From NCBI GenBank assembly GCA_022478985.1, contig JAKSZP010006704.1, forward strand, positions 62,001 through 126,000: a stretch of DNA of 64,000 nucleotides, written 5' to 3'. A model generated the notes under the pieces. That model saw only the letters and a program-made list of their open reading frames with translations, did not search any database and was not told the origin of the DNA. This document shows positions 43,114-55,180 of this stretch, in pieces (the first letter of the stretch is position 1; every line of letters begins with the position of its first letter). The stretch is from Massospora cicadina. Its lineage: Eukaryota; Entomophthoromycota; Entomophthoromycetes; Entomophthorales; Entomophthoraceae. The translations under genes and the position numbers were made by a program.

Positions 43114-43693
43114 TGATATTCTGATATAACTAGACAATAAGCCCTAAGTAGTTTCGGTGGATTAGGTGAAATTTGGCCAAACCAAGTAGTATAAAATATT
43201 GATGAGATTGCATTGACATAAAGCAATAGGGCGATACCAAGCTTCAAAAAAAATTAGTGGATCACCTCCAAATCAGGCGATAGGGTGGTGTTAATGTATG
43301 ACAAATAATTGGTAGATCACCTCAAGCTAAGGCGATCATGAATTTCAATAAATAGTAGAATCTTCCTTAACTAGTGAGAATATGGCGGAATGAATAGTCT
43401 AAGAAAAAGGGCCGGTATTGACTGAAATCACTACTATATGAGCAAGATGAGAAGATTGAAAGAAGAGGATTGTTAGTAGAAGAGAGCGAGTGGAACAGCG
43501 AGTATCCCCTGTATATTATAAAAAATAAAAGAGTGTTGTCAGGGAAATTGCTCCTGTTTATTATATTTTACTTACTTCTAAGTGTGTGATGACGACGGAC
43601 AATCTCCATACCGTCCATCCTATTGCTCAGTGGTCTTGACCCTGTGCAAAAATCCCCTCGGCATATCTTTAATATAACACTGAAATTATAACA
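43114..43693 (+). repeat. A1 3' LTR (580 bp) with three hairpin units
   Basis: It matches the split 5' LTR and 53573-54130. Three successive units of the type atcRcct...aggcgat, each able to fold, lie at about 43204-43234, 43259-43281 and 43313-43339. It ends aaattataaca. Confidence 0.9.
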
Positions 43694-46513
43694 CACCCTA
43701 AGACCTTGTGTGGATTGTGACCACTGAATAGTTTTACAGTCATAGATCCATACCATCTACCCCTCAAAGATAATATTGCCCCTAAAATTTATAATCTATG
43801 TTCTATAAAAAATTGTTTTCTTGAATGATTTTAACTAAGTGCAGGTTAAGTATGTCTAGGAATGTCTGCCAGCAATCTGAGCCATTAAAAATATAACTGT
43901 TAAAAGTTATTCCCTTTAAAGCTATAGATTTCTCCAGAAGCCTTTCAGCGCACATTTATAAAGCTCTGGGGATCTCATTTACCTGAGTGGTAGCCTAGGT
44001 AGATGATTTCCTGATCTAATCTCCCAACGCCAAGCAACACACCTAGGATTTTGTGGATGTGTCTGTGACACTCAATAAAGCTGACCTATGTGTGGAGCCA
44101 ATTAAAATTTGAGTTCTATAAGGATAAAGTTTAGTTTTTGGGGGAACTGGGTACTGAAAGATGGCTAAGAAATTGATCAATCCAAGTTGGGATCTATTTA
44201 TTAATGGACCAATCCTATGGCATATAAACAGCTTTGCAGCTTCCTTGGGTCTGCAAATTTATAAAATTCTTGCCAGCCATCCCCTAAGTTGTTTCTCCCT
44301 ATACCCACTCACTGGCAAAAAACTCTCCATACATATGGACTTCAGATTCACAACAAGTGTTTGATCCTATTAATTTTTACTTTGCCACTGGATCTGGTCT
44401 GCGTCACTCTGATGAGAACAAATCTTACTTTGTGGCATGTGATGCCTCTGTTATGGTAATGGGGGCTGTCGTGTTACAAGAGCATGACGGACATAAAAAC
44501 CCTGAGTCATATTTCTTAGGGAAGTTTTCTGCAATTAGTTTTTCATAGGATAATTAGGTTAAAAATTGGCTGTTGTTCCTGGTCCTTAATGCAATTATTT
44601 ATCTACTACAGCAAGCTAATCACACTATATTAGTGCGCTCTTAAAAACAAACCACTCATTTTCTTTTGCACGTTAAAGTTTGCACACAGGCAAACCAACC
44701 TATTAAGGCATCTTAAACTTTGACTTTATGTAAATTTTGTTAAGGGCTCTATTCACATTTTACCTGACATTCTTATCCATATTTCCCTCATGGGTCCCAA
44801 TGTTCATGATGACTCTAAGGTGGTCACAGTATCCCAACAACCCAGATATTAAAACTGCCAATGATGGCCATTACCTCAGTAGCTCTTTGCACACTGTGTC
44901 TCAGATCCAAACCACTTGTTAAAACTCTCCCCAAATTCCCTGTCAACTCATCTAGTATGCTGGTCAAGCTGATTTAGGAAATACTTTTATGATCACACCT
45001 GACAATGCAGGTTCCCTGATAATAATTTGCATCAAAGTCTTCTAACTCTGAATTTTATGACCTTTAAGCCAATTTTGATGCTTAGAAATCCCCTTTTAGA
45101 TGGTTTTTCCAAAAGTATAAAGTAATTTATTTTGTTATCTGGTGAGGGATACCTCTTCCCTGCGTTCCCGCATCATAAGGGAACATTATAATCCTCACCA
45201 TGGTTATCCAGGTCTATATAAATGTATAACTTAATCCAACGTGGTTATTACTGAAATGGACTCACAAAGGACATTTCTATTTTAATAACTTTATTGCCTG
45301 ATATGAGCCTCTCCAGATCTTATATGATATGGCATAATGGTCTCCAACACCTCTTCTACAAGAAGTAGTCCCATGGACCTCCTTCTCAGTAAATTTCATT
45401 ATAAGTTTTTACAAAGTACCAGTGGTTCGACACAATAATGGTGATAACAGATCATTTTCACAAGGTACTTCATATTATAGGTGATAGATGATGACTAAAG
45501 TCAAGGCCATGATGCAACTGTTTAAGTACCACATCTTCTCACTGCTTGAGTGCTGCAGTAAGTAATCAGCGACAGAGGACCACAATAAACCTCAAGATTT
45601 TAGAGGCTCTATGTGACATGACAAAGATCAAGCCCTGTCAATTGTCAGCATACCACCCTCAATATTAGGGACAGATGGAATAAAAAACCAGCCGTTGTAG
45701 CATACATTGGATTCTATGCCACTGCCTCGCAAGACATAAGGGCAGTCAACCTTCCTCTGTCCCAGTTTCCATACAATAACTTTCTTTACTTGTTAAATTG
45801 TGCTTTGTCTATGTACACAAACTTAGGTAATGTATCACATTCACCATTTTCCCCAAACATGCAGCAAAATTTCAGCTATGGATAAATTTGTGATGCATGT
45901 TATAAAGGTACATCAGAAGGGCCAGAAACCAGTTGACCAAATCAACTAATTACGCCACTCAGTTTGTAGACAAGAAGCGCCCACAGCCCAACTACTAAGA
46001 AGGAGACTTAGTGATGGTTTACTCAGACAACTTTACCTCAAGTTTCATTACTAAAAAATAATTTTCAAATGAGCTGGTTCCTTAAATATTAACAAAGTCT
46101 TGAAAACTAGCTACTTTGAAATACCAATGCTCTAAAAATTTACGCCTCCTTCCAAGATTCGTCCCTTTTCCTTTCAAAGGCTAGAAACCAGTGGAGGTTG
46201 AGCCCTTCCTGGTTGAAAGAGCGCTGGAATATAAAGTCAATTATATATGGAATCTAGATGAATCTAGAAAGGATACACTATCTCATGACATAGAAAAGGT
46301 ATCCAGATTATTAAAAAACCTTAGTCCCTTCCAAAGATTATGCCAACTGCCATGAGTTAATCACGGAATTCCACGCCAAGAACTCCAAAGCACCTGCCCC
46401 CCTTCTACCAAGCACAGCTTACATTACAACAATTAAGCTATTAACCCCATAAGAATTACGCCCTAAATTAGGCCCCAGAGGGTTATAGGACTTATTATTA
46501 TAGGAAAGGGTAA
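43694..46513 (+). pseudogene. Element D, 3' half: chromovirus-type pol with probable chromodomain
   Basis: Reverse transcriptase motif C lies at 43987-44020 (VVA stop VDDFLI; the two Asp codons at 44002-44007 are intact), followed by a thumb block. RNase H is clear at 44357-44548: GLRHSDENKSYFVACDAS, VVLQEHDGHKNPESYFLGKF. Integrase fragments run from about 45150 (HYNPHHGYPGLYK) to 45800. Near 46180-46390, VERALEYK and KTLVPSKDYANCHELITEFH resemble a C-terminal chromodomain, which marks chromoviruses. Its start coincides with the A1 right end, so A1 probably split it. Heavily decayed. Confidence 0.75.
46502..46513 (+). other. Polypurine tract of element D
   Basis: aggaaagggtaa directly precedes the LTR start tgtaaggttcc, supporting its reading as a 3' LTR. 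Confidence 0.6.
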
Positions 46514-47470
46514 TGTAAGGTTCCAGGGTCCTGCTATCAAGCTGGATAGAACCTTCCACCCCTTTAAGAAAAAGTGGAGCACCAATCCAAGGGCTCTGCA
46601 TCTTACCAAGATCTATGACTTAGGGCATAACCTATATGATATGGGTAGTGGAAGCTCCTCTCTTTTGACTTAAGCCATCTCTCAACCCAACCCAAACCCA
46701 TCACTCTCATTGAATCAGTAAAGCATTATGCGCTAAAACTAATAAAGCTCTTATCTTGTTTTAGAGTATGGCTAAATCAGGTTCCACATAATCAATTCAA
46801 AATTCTTAACAAACAAGTCTATCCAAAACACCCGCTGTTTTAGAAGATTTGATACCTTGGGTAATCCCAGATGAGATAGCCTATATGAATTTTGCACTAG
46901 TAAAAGGTAAAAAACGTCTCACAATGGGCCTTTTATGCGCACACAGATCCGAAAATTGCTAAGGTAGAATTGGTTGATCAAAACCCAAAATTGGATAATT
47001 GAAATTCCTGAGTTGGAAGATTAAATTTTAAAATTAATTAATTTAAGGATAGCGCTTTCATTCTAATGCTTTAACTCTACTTACCCTATCATTCCCATCC
47101 CTTAGGAATAGTACCCAAAGCCTTCATGTTGTAGCTTGCTGTGTTTTACCTAGTTTTTTAATGAAAAATTTAGGCTGCAAAAATTTATTATCATTTAAAT
47201 TAAAATTCTACTTTTTTTATTTAACAAAGCTTAAGGAGGGTCCAAACCCTTTTTTGTTAGCAAAAGTTATGGTGCTGTTGGTTTTGGTTTGCTTGATTTA
47301 TTGTCAGCATAATTAAGTAAAAAATCATAGAGTAGTGACTATGTACCAAACTTATACCCACCCAAAGTTTTCCCTCATCTCATAGTACCGCTTATCCCCT
47401 TCCCTTTTATATCAGAATGGCGATGCTTTATGACCTGAAGCTTCTGTCCTAGGAGCTTATATACCAACGA
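46514..47470 (+). repeat. Element D 3' LTR (D2, about 957 bp)
   Basis: Direct match to 4506-5469 across its length. The right edge is set where the match to D1 stops (accaacga). The next bases (tggaagcaaggtc) start with TGG, which could be a primer site of a tandem copy, but this is not demonstrable. Confidence 0.65.
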
Positions 47471-48659
47471 TGGAAGCAAGGTCTTTGAAACATTAGTTCA
47501 CCTACAAAAACTGCTCTTAGAGGTACGCTATGTATTCTAAAGCTGGATATATATGATGTTTGTGTGCTCATAGTATAAGTTTCATGCAACTGTTAGGCCT
47601 GACATAAGAAATACATTTTTTGGGCTATTTTGAATACATCTACACTGAACCACTTTGTATCCTTGAACATTTTTTTCATAGACTTCCTTCACTTGCTGCT
47701 TTATCTGCCTTTACTAAGGTTCTTAATAAGGCATATAAATGTTCACTTTTATAATCCTAAAGTTATAATAATGCAAATCTTGAAAAATCTGCATATAATT
47801 AATTGCTTCCAGCTGTATAAAAAGATACCTATGTTGTAGTACAGGAGATAAATTTTGTATCTGGAGAGACTTCTGTAAGTTTCTTTTGTTTTTAAGCTTT
47901 AAGTGCATTGCATCTCTGTTACTAATTGACTTATAATTCTTGCAAAATATGATTAGAAACATTGACATCTATGATTACCGGAAGGCCTTCTCACTTCATA
48001 ACTTGTGTTTTCATCTCTGAATGTTTAAAAACTTACAAATAAAGATTGTACGGATGGTTAATCCCATCATTGTATAGAAACGCTAGTATTTCCCTTGAGA
48101 CCAACATAGAGGGCACCTGTGCGTAATTCAAACTATCATTAAAATATAATTATTGTGATTTGTGGCTCAACCAAAATTTTCAAGGCCCTCAAAGGCCGTA
48201 TTTTATAATAGGACCCATATAGACTGTAAATACTTTTTCAAAGAGTACATCAGGGTAGCGGCCAAGTTTTTAATTAGGGAAACTGCTAGAACAACTTAAC
48301 ATGTATAGAAATATATGGAAATCTCTAAAGAAATTTGGTTGCTCTATCAGTAAAGTACAATTTCTTCTCAGGCTTGATCACCTTGGATTCCATTTTATGG
48401 TTAATAAATTTTGATTGCATCTTCAGAAAAAAGCTTGCTTCACTTCAGTTTTAGCTTAAGATAATAGTCTGGATAAATTTTCTCATAAACTATAATGATC
48501 TAGTTTAATTATTTAGACACTACAATGTTGTTCAGTTAGTAAAAATTGCAAGAAACTATTTTCTCTTCAAAGATTTATTCTTTAGAGCGCTGAAACATCA
48601 TGAGAGCATTGTGGAAACTCTGAATCACCTGAACAGTTTTAAACCATTATTACTAATCA
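47471..48659. other. AT-rich unassigned region
   Basis: No convincing coding remnant. The frames at 47630-47839 and 47723-47968 overlap on opposite strands and are low-complexity. A faint reverse transcriptase thumb-like reading near 48340-48420 (SKVQFLLRLDHLGFHFM) is too weak to annotate. Confidence 0.4.
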
Positions 48660-49279
48660 TGTCATATTTTTTCTGACTTTCATGTGGACCATTGTCTGAC
48701 ATCAGTTCTGGCAGGATAAAATAAAATATACTAGATTTTTACAACCATTTCAGATGCTAAAAATTGGGATTGGTATTGATGGGAAATTTTTATGACTGAT
48801 ATGCCTAAAATACTAGCAGATCATTGGCTATATTTCAGATTGGGTTTAAGTAATTATCATAATTTTGATTTGTGATGATTTGATGCTGAGTGAGACAACC
48901 TTGGAAAATATGAGGAATTCCACTGGAGCTTCAATGATGAGGTGAAACCCCTAAAATGTAGTGATTAGGGAGGAACTAAGCTCAAAGGTTCTAACTAACC
49001 AGAAAAAATGAGGATATGAGTGGTTCATGAAGTAAAGGAAAGGTGATTATAGAAAAGAAGGTGGGTACTAAGGAAAAAAATAGTCAGCAATAGAGGCTGC
49101 TCATTATATATATTATATCAAATAAAGTTGTTGCTGAATCAAATGCTTTGTGTTCTTATTACATTTGCAAAGTTTAATTTTGGGGGCCAATAAACTCCAT
49201 ATTATCTGTCCATTGCTCCGTGGGCTTGACCCTGTTAACCCTTATGGCTGTTATTAACTATATCACTGAATTTTTAACA
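48660..49279 (+). repeat. A2 5' LTR (about 620 bp)
   Basis: It starts tgtcatattttttctgac, aligned with the A1 and A3 LTR starts, and ends ttaaca. The right third (ccaataaactccatattat, ctccgtgggcttgaccctg) matches A1. The left half is diverged, so the start carries some uncertainty. Confidence 0.65.
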
Positions 49280-49280
49280 A

Positions 49281-49300
49281 TGGTGCTCACTACAGGGGGT
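49281..49300 (+). other. Primer-binding site of A2
   Basis: tggtgctcactacagggggt, one base after the LTR. It is identical over 18 bases to the primer site of the miniature family-C element at 24427-24444. Confidence 0.75.
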
Positions 49301-49329
49301 CATTGATCAACACTCTAAGAAGTCCTCTA

Positions 49330-50440
49330 TTTTCTAAGCAATAATGCAACCAGTTTAACTTAAGGGGAGCATACCCCAGTTTATTGAGTTACCACAATAT
49401 GTGGCGTTATAACTTGTCCTGGATACGCTATTGCAGACGCATACAAGACTCTTCCAAGAAAATAAGGGTATAACAGATCAGCCTGACAAGATCTTTAACT
49501 AACTTCACCTGGTTGGTTGCCAAGCCAGCCAAATTGCCAATTGCTTGGACGTCACTACCAAGCAGCTACACTGTGCAGAGAGTAAACTTAATAGTGTTGC
49601 TAGGGAAGTAGAGGTTTTAATCAATAAGCTGCCTTGTTTAACCACAACAGAAACATACATTGATTTTGTAAATGGTTTGAATCTGCAGTAGAGGGGGCTT
49701 TAAATTGTCTTAAGGCTAAACTTTGTTGTCCGCTCTGTAGGTAGAGAGTGCGAACCAAGTTATATGTTACCTTAAAAATAGCACCATAACATATCAGAAG
49801 GTGAGGGAAGTTGTGCTCCATTTGTTTGGGGGTTTGGCGAAGATGGCGCAGCGTAAGGTTGACTTTTTAAAAATACTTTTTCAATGGAACAAGTCTTTGG
49901 TGTAGTTTGTAGAGCAATCCATTACTGAGGCCCACGTGTTAGTAGGAGCAGATATTTTGACCAATGAGGATGTGAGCATCGAGATGATGGCAGCTGTTAA
50001 GCAATAACAGGAGCGTATAATGTTAAGGCCCTGTTCTGCAAGAAAATGTGGCAATATTACAAATTGTCAACTATTTACACCGTTTATCTGTCACCTTTAG
50101 TGCTCCCAATGTAAAACGTAAAACTGCTGCAACTATCACCGATTTTTTTGGGAAGTAAACAACAACTATTTAGCTATAATCTGTTAGATAATATGCGGGA
50201 GCTCAACCCTTTGGTGGTTCCTTTCAACCTCCATATGGTCACTCAACTTGTCCTCGGTCTAATTACAATCCATCAGTTAATTTCTGACCTGGATTTTTGG
50301 GGATGCTGCAGATACATGAGCCATATACTAACGCTTGCTTTGCTTGTGGCTGAAGAGGTCATTATGCGGCTAAATGTCCTGGTAACCCAAATGCCTATAC
50401 AGTATTACCAGCCCTGACTTAACAGGGAAATTTTTGAGCG
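49330..50440 (+). pseudogene. A2 gag with zinc knuckle
   Basis: The region around 49790-49850 (tatcagaaggtgaggga) corresponds to A1 and A3 gag. At about 50330-50385 the reading CFACG, stop, RGHYAAKCPGN gives a CX2CX4HX4C knuckle with one stop inside, the nucleic-acid-binding end of gag. The 89-codon frame 50148-50417 reads another phase of the same stretch. Confidence 0.7.
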
Positions 50441-50869
50441 GAGTAATGATGGGACGTTCTACCTGCGCTGATTAAAATATATTTATACCTGATAATTCTA
50501 ATGACTACTCTTGTGTAGGGCCTGGGACTCACCCTGACTATTTATTATACCAATAAACCTTTCTGATCCTCCAACTTCCCCTTGAAGGGATATAAGTAGA
50601 AATTAGAGCCCGTAACTCAACCAAGATTACCAAAACATATGCCTGGTAAATCCTTAAGCATAACTTCTCAGGCAAATCCAGACCATCCACAGATGTGGTC
50701 ACATTAGAGGGAGTGAATGCTGCAAAGTCAATAGAGAAAATTGTTCAGGAGTATCCTCATATTGGCATTGGTATTATTACTTTTCTCAATAATAAGAAGC
50801 CCTTGGGTGTGCATGTGATAAACACTAAAAGTTCTTATTCAGTGTGTCATAATGTGATATTTTTGTAGG

Positions 50870-51240
50870 AAATACCAAAATTTTAGCGATTAGAGATACT
50901 GGCGTCCCCATTAATATAAATCTACCCAGCTAGTGGCTAAGCTTTTGCTGAGCCTGATGTGAACCATTTGGTAGTGTATGTTAAAACCAGGGAACAAAGT
51001 ACTGTGTTGTCTGGCGTATACAGTGAATTGCCTCTGAGGTTTGGGTTAGTCAGTGAATCCGCTCCAGCTGTGGTTTTGCCTAAAAATAATTATGAAATGC
51101 TAATTGGGGCCACATTCATGCGCCAATTTGGGACAGTGGTCAACATGGCGGAGGAAACCTATGAGATTTTGGGCAACAGATCCCCATCAATTTTGCCTCC
51201 AGCGGAGTTCCAAAAAAACCAATTGTTTTAATCAAATTAA
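50870..51240 (+). pseudogene. A2 protease
   Basis: The start (IRDTGVPINI near 50890) keeps DTG, the catalytic Asp-Thr-Gly. The frame 50959-51231 continues with LRFGLVSESAPAVVLPKNNY and EMLIGATFMRQFGTVV, the flap and second motif. It is the best-preserved protease active site among the family-A copies here. Confidence 0.8.
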
Positions 51241-51779
51241 TTTCACATATAGTGATGTCATGATTCATGTTCACTATCAGCGGATAAAGCGGAGGACCAG
51301 AGCTCATATAACCAGACCTATGAGTAAAATGGTATTCTGCTACAGGCTGTGACCACCTTAAGTATACCTTTTCAGGGATCAAGTCGTTGTAGTGATGGAG
51401 CATGAAATAGAAATTCCCAGAGGTCTATATGGTGCAATTATGGGGCTCTACCGGCAATTGTGTCTCAAACCTCATGTGGCTCCTGGACTAATGTTATCAG
51501 AGCATGAAGCAGTGAAGATGTTATTATAAAACCTACAAAAGGAGCCTATGGTTGTTCAAATGCACCGAGTGGTGGCTTTTCTGCAACTAACTCCTATTGA
51601 TGAGTTTCACTGTATCAATGACTTTGGTTCTTGAGAGGATCTCAGCCTACCTGTAAAAGTCTCATCCAATGTAATGACCATGGTTTCACTTGAGGCCCTA
51701 ACTGTGCTGTTGGAAGAGCGTAAAAATAGGGTGATGGACCTGTTTGAAAAATACTGAGGCATTTATGCATCCAATGACC

Positions 51780-52520
51780 ACAATTTGGGATGTTCCCACA
51801 GGGTGGTGCATCAGTTGGACACGGGAGAGCACCCCCCATTTGGTCATGGCCTATTCATCACTCAAAAGTGGCGAAAGAAGTTGTATCTGATGAGGTAGCT
51901 AAATGTTTCGAGCAGGGGATGCTAGAGCCATCAAAGAGTCCCTGGGCGTTGCAAATGCTAATTGTTAATAAGAAGAATGATACAAACTGGTATTAATTGA
52001 CTACTGGAAGCTCAATAGAATTACAAAAAAAGATTCATAACCGCTTCCAAGAATTAATGACGCTCTGGATTAGTAGGTGGTGCAAGCTATTTCTTGGCTA
52101 TAGACTTCGTATGGGGTACTGCAAATTGAGTTGCTGGTGGAGGAAAGGGAGAAATGTGTCATAATCACCTCAAAGGGGTTGTTCCAACCCACGCGTATAC
52201 CTTAAGGGTTATGAAACGCCCTGGCTACATTCCAGCAGGCGATGGACACCATTTTTGGCTATCTGATGCTGTCCTGCGCTCTAGTCTACCTTGATGATAT
52301 CAACGTGTTCTTGTAGACGTTCACAGAGCGTTTAGAGCATTTAGGCAAGTGATCCACTGACTTTCTGACGCTAACATAAAAATCAAGCCTAGAAAGTGCC
52401 ACTTTTTAATAAGCAATTATAATAACTCAGTTTTATGGTAGACTCCAAAGGGCTTAGCCCTCAACTGGCAAAGGTAGAAGCTATATTTAAGATGAAATAG
52501 CCAGGTAACAAGTGGGATAT
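51780..52520 (+). pseudogene. A2 reverse transcriptase
   Basis: The frame 51790-51996 ends MLEPSKSPWALQMLIVNKK, the block before the fingers. Motif C near 52284-52310 reads ALVYLDDINVF, with the catalytic box intact. The motif A region is decayed. The thumb follows (KPRKCHFL near 52385). Confidence 0.85.
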
Positions 52521-53020
52521 CCAGGTTTTTTGGTGATGGGTGGGTACTACCAACTTTTCATCCTTAACTTCTGCTGTATTTTTTCCACTCTTTAAGTTAC
52601 TTAAAAAAACTGCACCTTTGACTAGACTGAGCGTTGCCAAAAAGCTTTTGATGTTTTACAGATCGCATTGGCTGGCGCGTCAAATTTTGAAATACTGTAA
52701 TCTTGAAAGAAATTTAATGTGCAAATGGGCGCTTTTATTTCCGCCATAGGGGTGGTATTATCCCAGAAGAATGATTACGGTGTCAAGCATCCAGTTGCTT
52801 ATTTTCATCATAGCTTAAACTACCATGAACGGAATTAATTTGTGACCAAGTGGGAGTACTTAGCTGTGATCTATGCATATAAGCAGTTCTGAGTAGCCTT
52901 CATGGAGTTAAGCTTAAGGTTGTGACAAACTATCAATCGTTGTGTTGGTTACAGAATCTTTTTTTGCCAGAGTAGCGCCTTGCTAGATGGGCACTCAAGC
53001 TTCAGTCCTACAATTTTAAA
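52521..53020 (+). pseudogene. A2 RNase H
   Basis: Connection sequence at 52540-52750 is followed by a region around 52800-52960 that matches the A1 RNase H (LAVIYAYKQF, HGVKLKV). Several frameshifts are present. Confidence 0.7.
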
Positions 53021-53079
53021 TACTTCATCTTCCCAGCGCAAATCAACAAAATGACGACTACTTATCTTGGCTACCCACA

Positions 53080-53572
53080 ATTGCAGTAATGGAGGATTTT
53101 GGCGAGTTTCTTTATGTGAAAATGAACAGTGGTGATATGCAGATGTACCACCAAAAGTTATTTGAGCACTAGTGGGATGATGGCCAATATGGTTTTGAAA
53201 GATGGGGAGTTATACAAGCGTTTAGATAATTATTTGTTAAGTTTTAATTCTTCTAATTGAATGGAAATTAATTTGAGCGCACACAAGGCAGTAGTTCATG
53301 GAGGGTTATGCAAGATGTTGGAGTTCTTGTTACCTCAGTACTATTGGTAAAGCATGCACTTTGAAATGCTTGAGACTATTTCCTGCTACCACCAGTGCCA
53401 AGTGGAAAAGCTGTTCTTTCATAAGACCTCTTAAAAGCTGATTAATTATCATTTTGCCTGTCACACGGTATCCCTTGACATCATTGTGACTTTTCTGAGA
53501 GGAGCAAACCAGTCTAATTATACTTTGGTGTCAATCACCCACTTGACCAGGTGGGTTGTTTCAGGAGACGGC
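53080..53572 (+). pseudogene. A2 integrase, N-terminal part
   Basis: Zinc-finger remnants at 53280-53440 (AHKAVVHGGLCKMLEFL, CHQCQVEK) precede the core start (HTVSLDIIV, LTRWVVS). The sequence is cut at 53572 by the A3 LTR, before the second catalytic Asp. Confidence 0.8.
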
Positions 53573-54130
53573 TGTCACAATTCCGATATGAATGGACAAT
53601 AAGCCTTAAGTCATTATGGTGGAATGGGTAGAATCCGCCTATATTAATATGATTTATAATTATTCAAGCGCCTCAAGATGAGACGGTATTGGGTTAGTAT
53701 GAATGGTTATTAGATTGCTTCCAAATGAGGCAATTAGGAGATATGGATGAACATTAAATAGTTGGTAAATCGCCTAGATTTAGGCGATTATGGTTTTAAT
53801 TAATGAAGACTTGCCAGAACCAATGAGATACAGCGGAACTGAATTAATAAGCTGAGGAAATGATATAATCTGAAGTCGCTGAGATTTAGGTGAGATGAGA
53901 CGATTAAAGATAGAGGTTGAAAGTAGTTTAGAGTGAGCGGAACAGTGAGGATCTGTGATATATATTATTAAAATAAAGTGTCGTTTGGGGCAATTGCTCA
54001 TTTTTATTAAAAATTCTATTAAGTTATTTTGAGGATGACGATCATCATATCATCAGTCCTATTGCTAGGTGGGCTTACCCCTATGCAAAACCCTTCGGCG
54101 TATCTCTGAGATGCTGACAAAATTATAACA
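53573..54130 (+). repeat. A3 5' LTR (558 bp)
   Basis: Starts tgtcacaattccg, ends aaattataaca. It contains the best hairpin of the family: aatcgccta, four bases, taggcgatt at 53768-53789, with related units at about 53667-53690 and 53714-53734. Confidence 0.9.
53768..53789. repeat. Perfect 9-bp hairpin unit in the A3 LTR
   Basis: The arms aatcgccta and taggcgatt are perfect complements with a four-base loop. It is the third of three related units in the U3 region, also present in both A1 LTRs. Confidence 0.9.
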
Positions 54131-54131
54131 G

Positions 54132-54151
54132 TGGTGCACACTACAGGAGGC
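54132..54151 (+). other. Primer-binding site of A3
   Basis: tggtgcacactacaggaggc, one base after the LTR, two differences from A1. Confidence 0.75.
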
Positions 54152-54189
54152 CCATTGATCAATCACCAAAAAAAACAATAAAAATTGCT

Positions 54190-55180
54190 CAGTAGCCAGC
54201 CATTTTGTATCAGGCTTGCTTTGACAAAGAATCTTCCTGACATGCTGCAACCGTTGAATATGCAAAGCTCAAGCTTTCCCTGAACGCTGTGCTCCAATTG
54301 AAGAAAGAGCTTCTGCAGGTGGGTTGTATTGATAGCTACCTCCGTTTGATTGTGATGTGAACATCCATGGATTCTTTTAATGATTTGTGTTTAGAGTAGA
54401 AGGAGCTTCAGATCAGAAAAAGGCAAAAGTATTAATATCCACCTTGGATGTCTGAAGTGCCGACCAAGCTACTTGCTATCTTACCAACAGTTCCGTTACC
54501 TATCAAGAAGTGAAAAAAACTGTGCTGTGGTTGTTCAGAGGCACTTTGAAGATGGTGCAGAGGAAGGCTGAGTTCTTAACCATTAGTTTCAGCAAAATGA
54601 GACCCTCACTGCGTTTGCAGATCAAAGCATGATGGAAGCCCATGTGTTGTTTGGGGCAGGGACTTTAACTGTTTCCAACATATGCATAGCATTTGACTCC
54701 GCTGTGAAACCATATCATGAGCTTTTTAATGCCTTGGCTCCATATTTAGAGGTTGATGTATCCTTGCTTAAGCTTTTTGAATTTTACACCGTCTATCTAC
54801 TACCTTCCCTCCGCGCAATATAGAGCAGAATCCTATTGCCTCCGCTGCCATACTTTCTTATATGGGGGAATTATCCCTCCCTGTTCAGCGTTTGTTTAGT
54901 AACCCCCTGCCTTATTATCACTACACGCCTTGCTTCCAACCGAGTTGCCATCAGCAGTTCAACTATCAGGAGGGGCCTATTTACACCGCTTGACCCCAGT
55001 CCAGCTTTTGGGGTGGCCCATCTTACAAAAATTAATGAGGCAGTTCTTATGGGGTCAATTGTTTCTTGCAGTTGCTTGGGGCACATGGCCAGAAGTTGCC
55101 TCAATCATCAGGTCCATTACCTGCCTTAGAATCAGTACTTTAGGAAAATTCAGAGCAGAGTAGAGATGGGACTCTCTACC
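54190..55180 (+). pseudogene. A3 gag
   Basis: The start (54200-54310) aligns with A1 gag 26090-26220 but the coiled-coil part is shorter. The frame 54629-54823 (MMEAHVLFGAGTLTVSNI) matches A1 38749. The zinc knuckle is degraded (SCLGHMARSCLN near 55070-55105). Confidence 0.7.

Larger units (their letters stand above)
21558..43693 (+). mobile_element. Ty3/gypsy element A1 carrying three nested insertions
   Basis: The LTRs are 21558-21683 plus 25572-26026 (5', split, 581 bp in total) and 43114-43693 (3', 580 bp). Internal order is primer site, gag, protease, reverse transcriptase, RNase H, integrase, polypurine tract. Insertions are the family-C array (21684-25571) in the 5' LTR and, in gag, element B1 (31703-38272) with a LINE at its edge (26403-31690). 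Removing them leaves about 6.4 kb, a normal gypsy length. Outer flanks caacg and caccc agree at only three of five bases, so the target duplication is not demonstrable. Confidence 0.88.
48660..53572 (+). mobile_element. Ty3/gypsy element A2, cut in its integrase by A3
   Basis: 5' LTR 48660-49279, primer site 49281, then gag, protease, reverse transcriptase, RNase H and the start of integrase. It ends at 53572 in the middle of the integrase core (LTRWVVSG), exactly where the TG of the A3 LTR begins. No 3' end is in the window. Confidence 0.85.

Noticed and set aside
21553..43698. Target duplication for A1 (caacg and caccc)
   Set aside because: Only three of five bases agree, within chance expectation for decayed flanks.
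48330..48680. Reverse transcriptase thumb and RNase H relic
   Set aside because: The reading SKVQFLLRLDHLGFHFM is suggestive but isolated; no second motif could be found in any frame.
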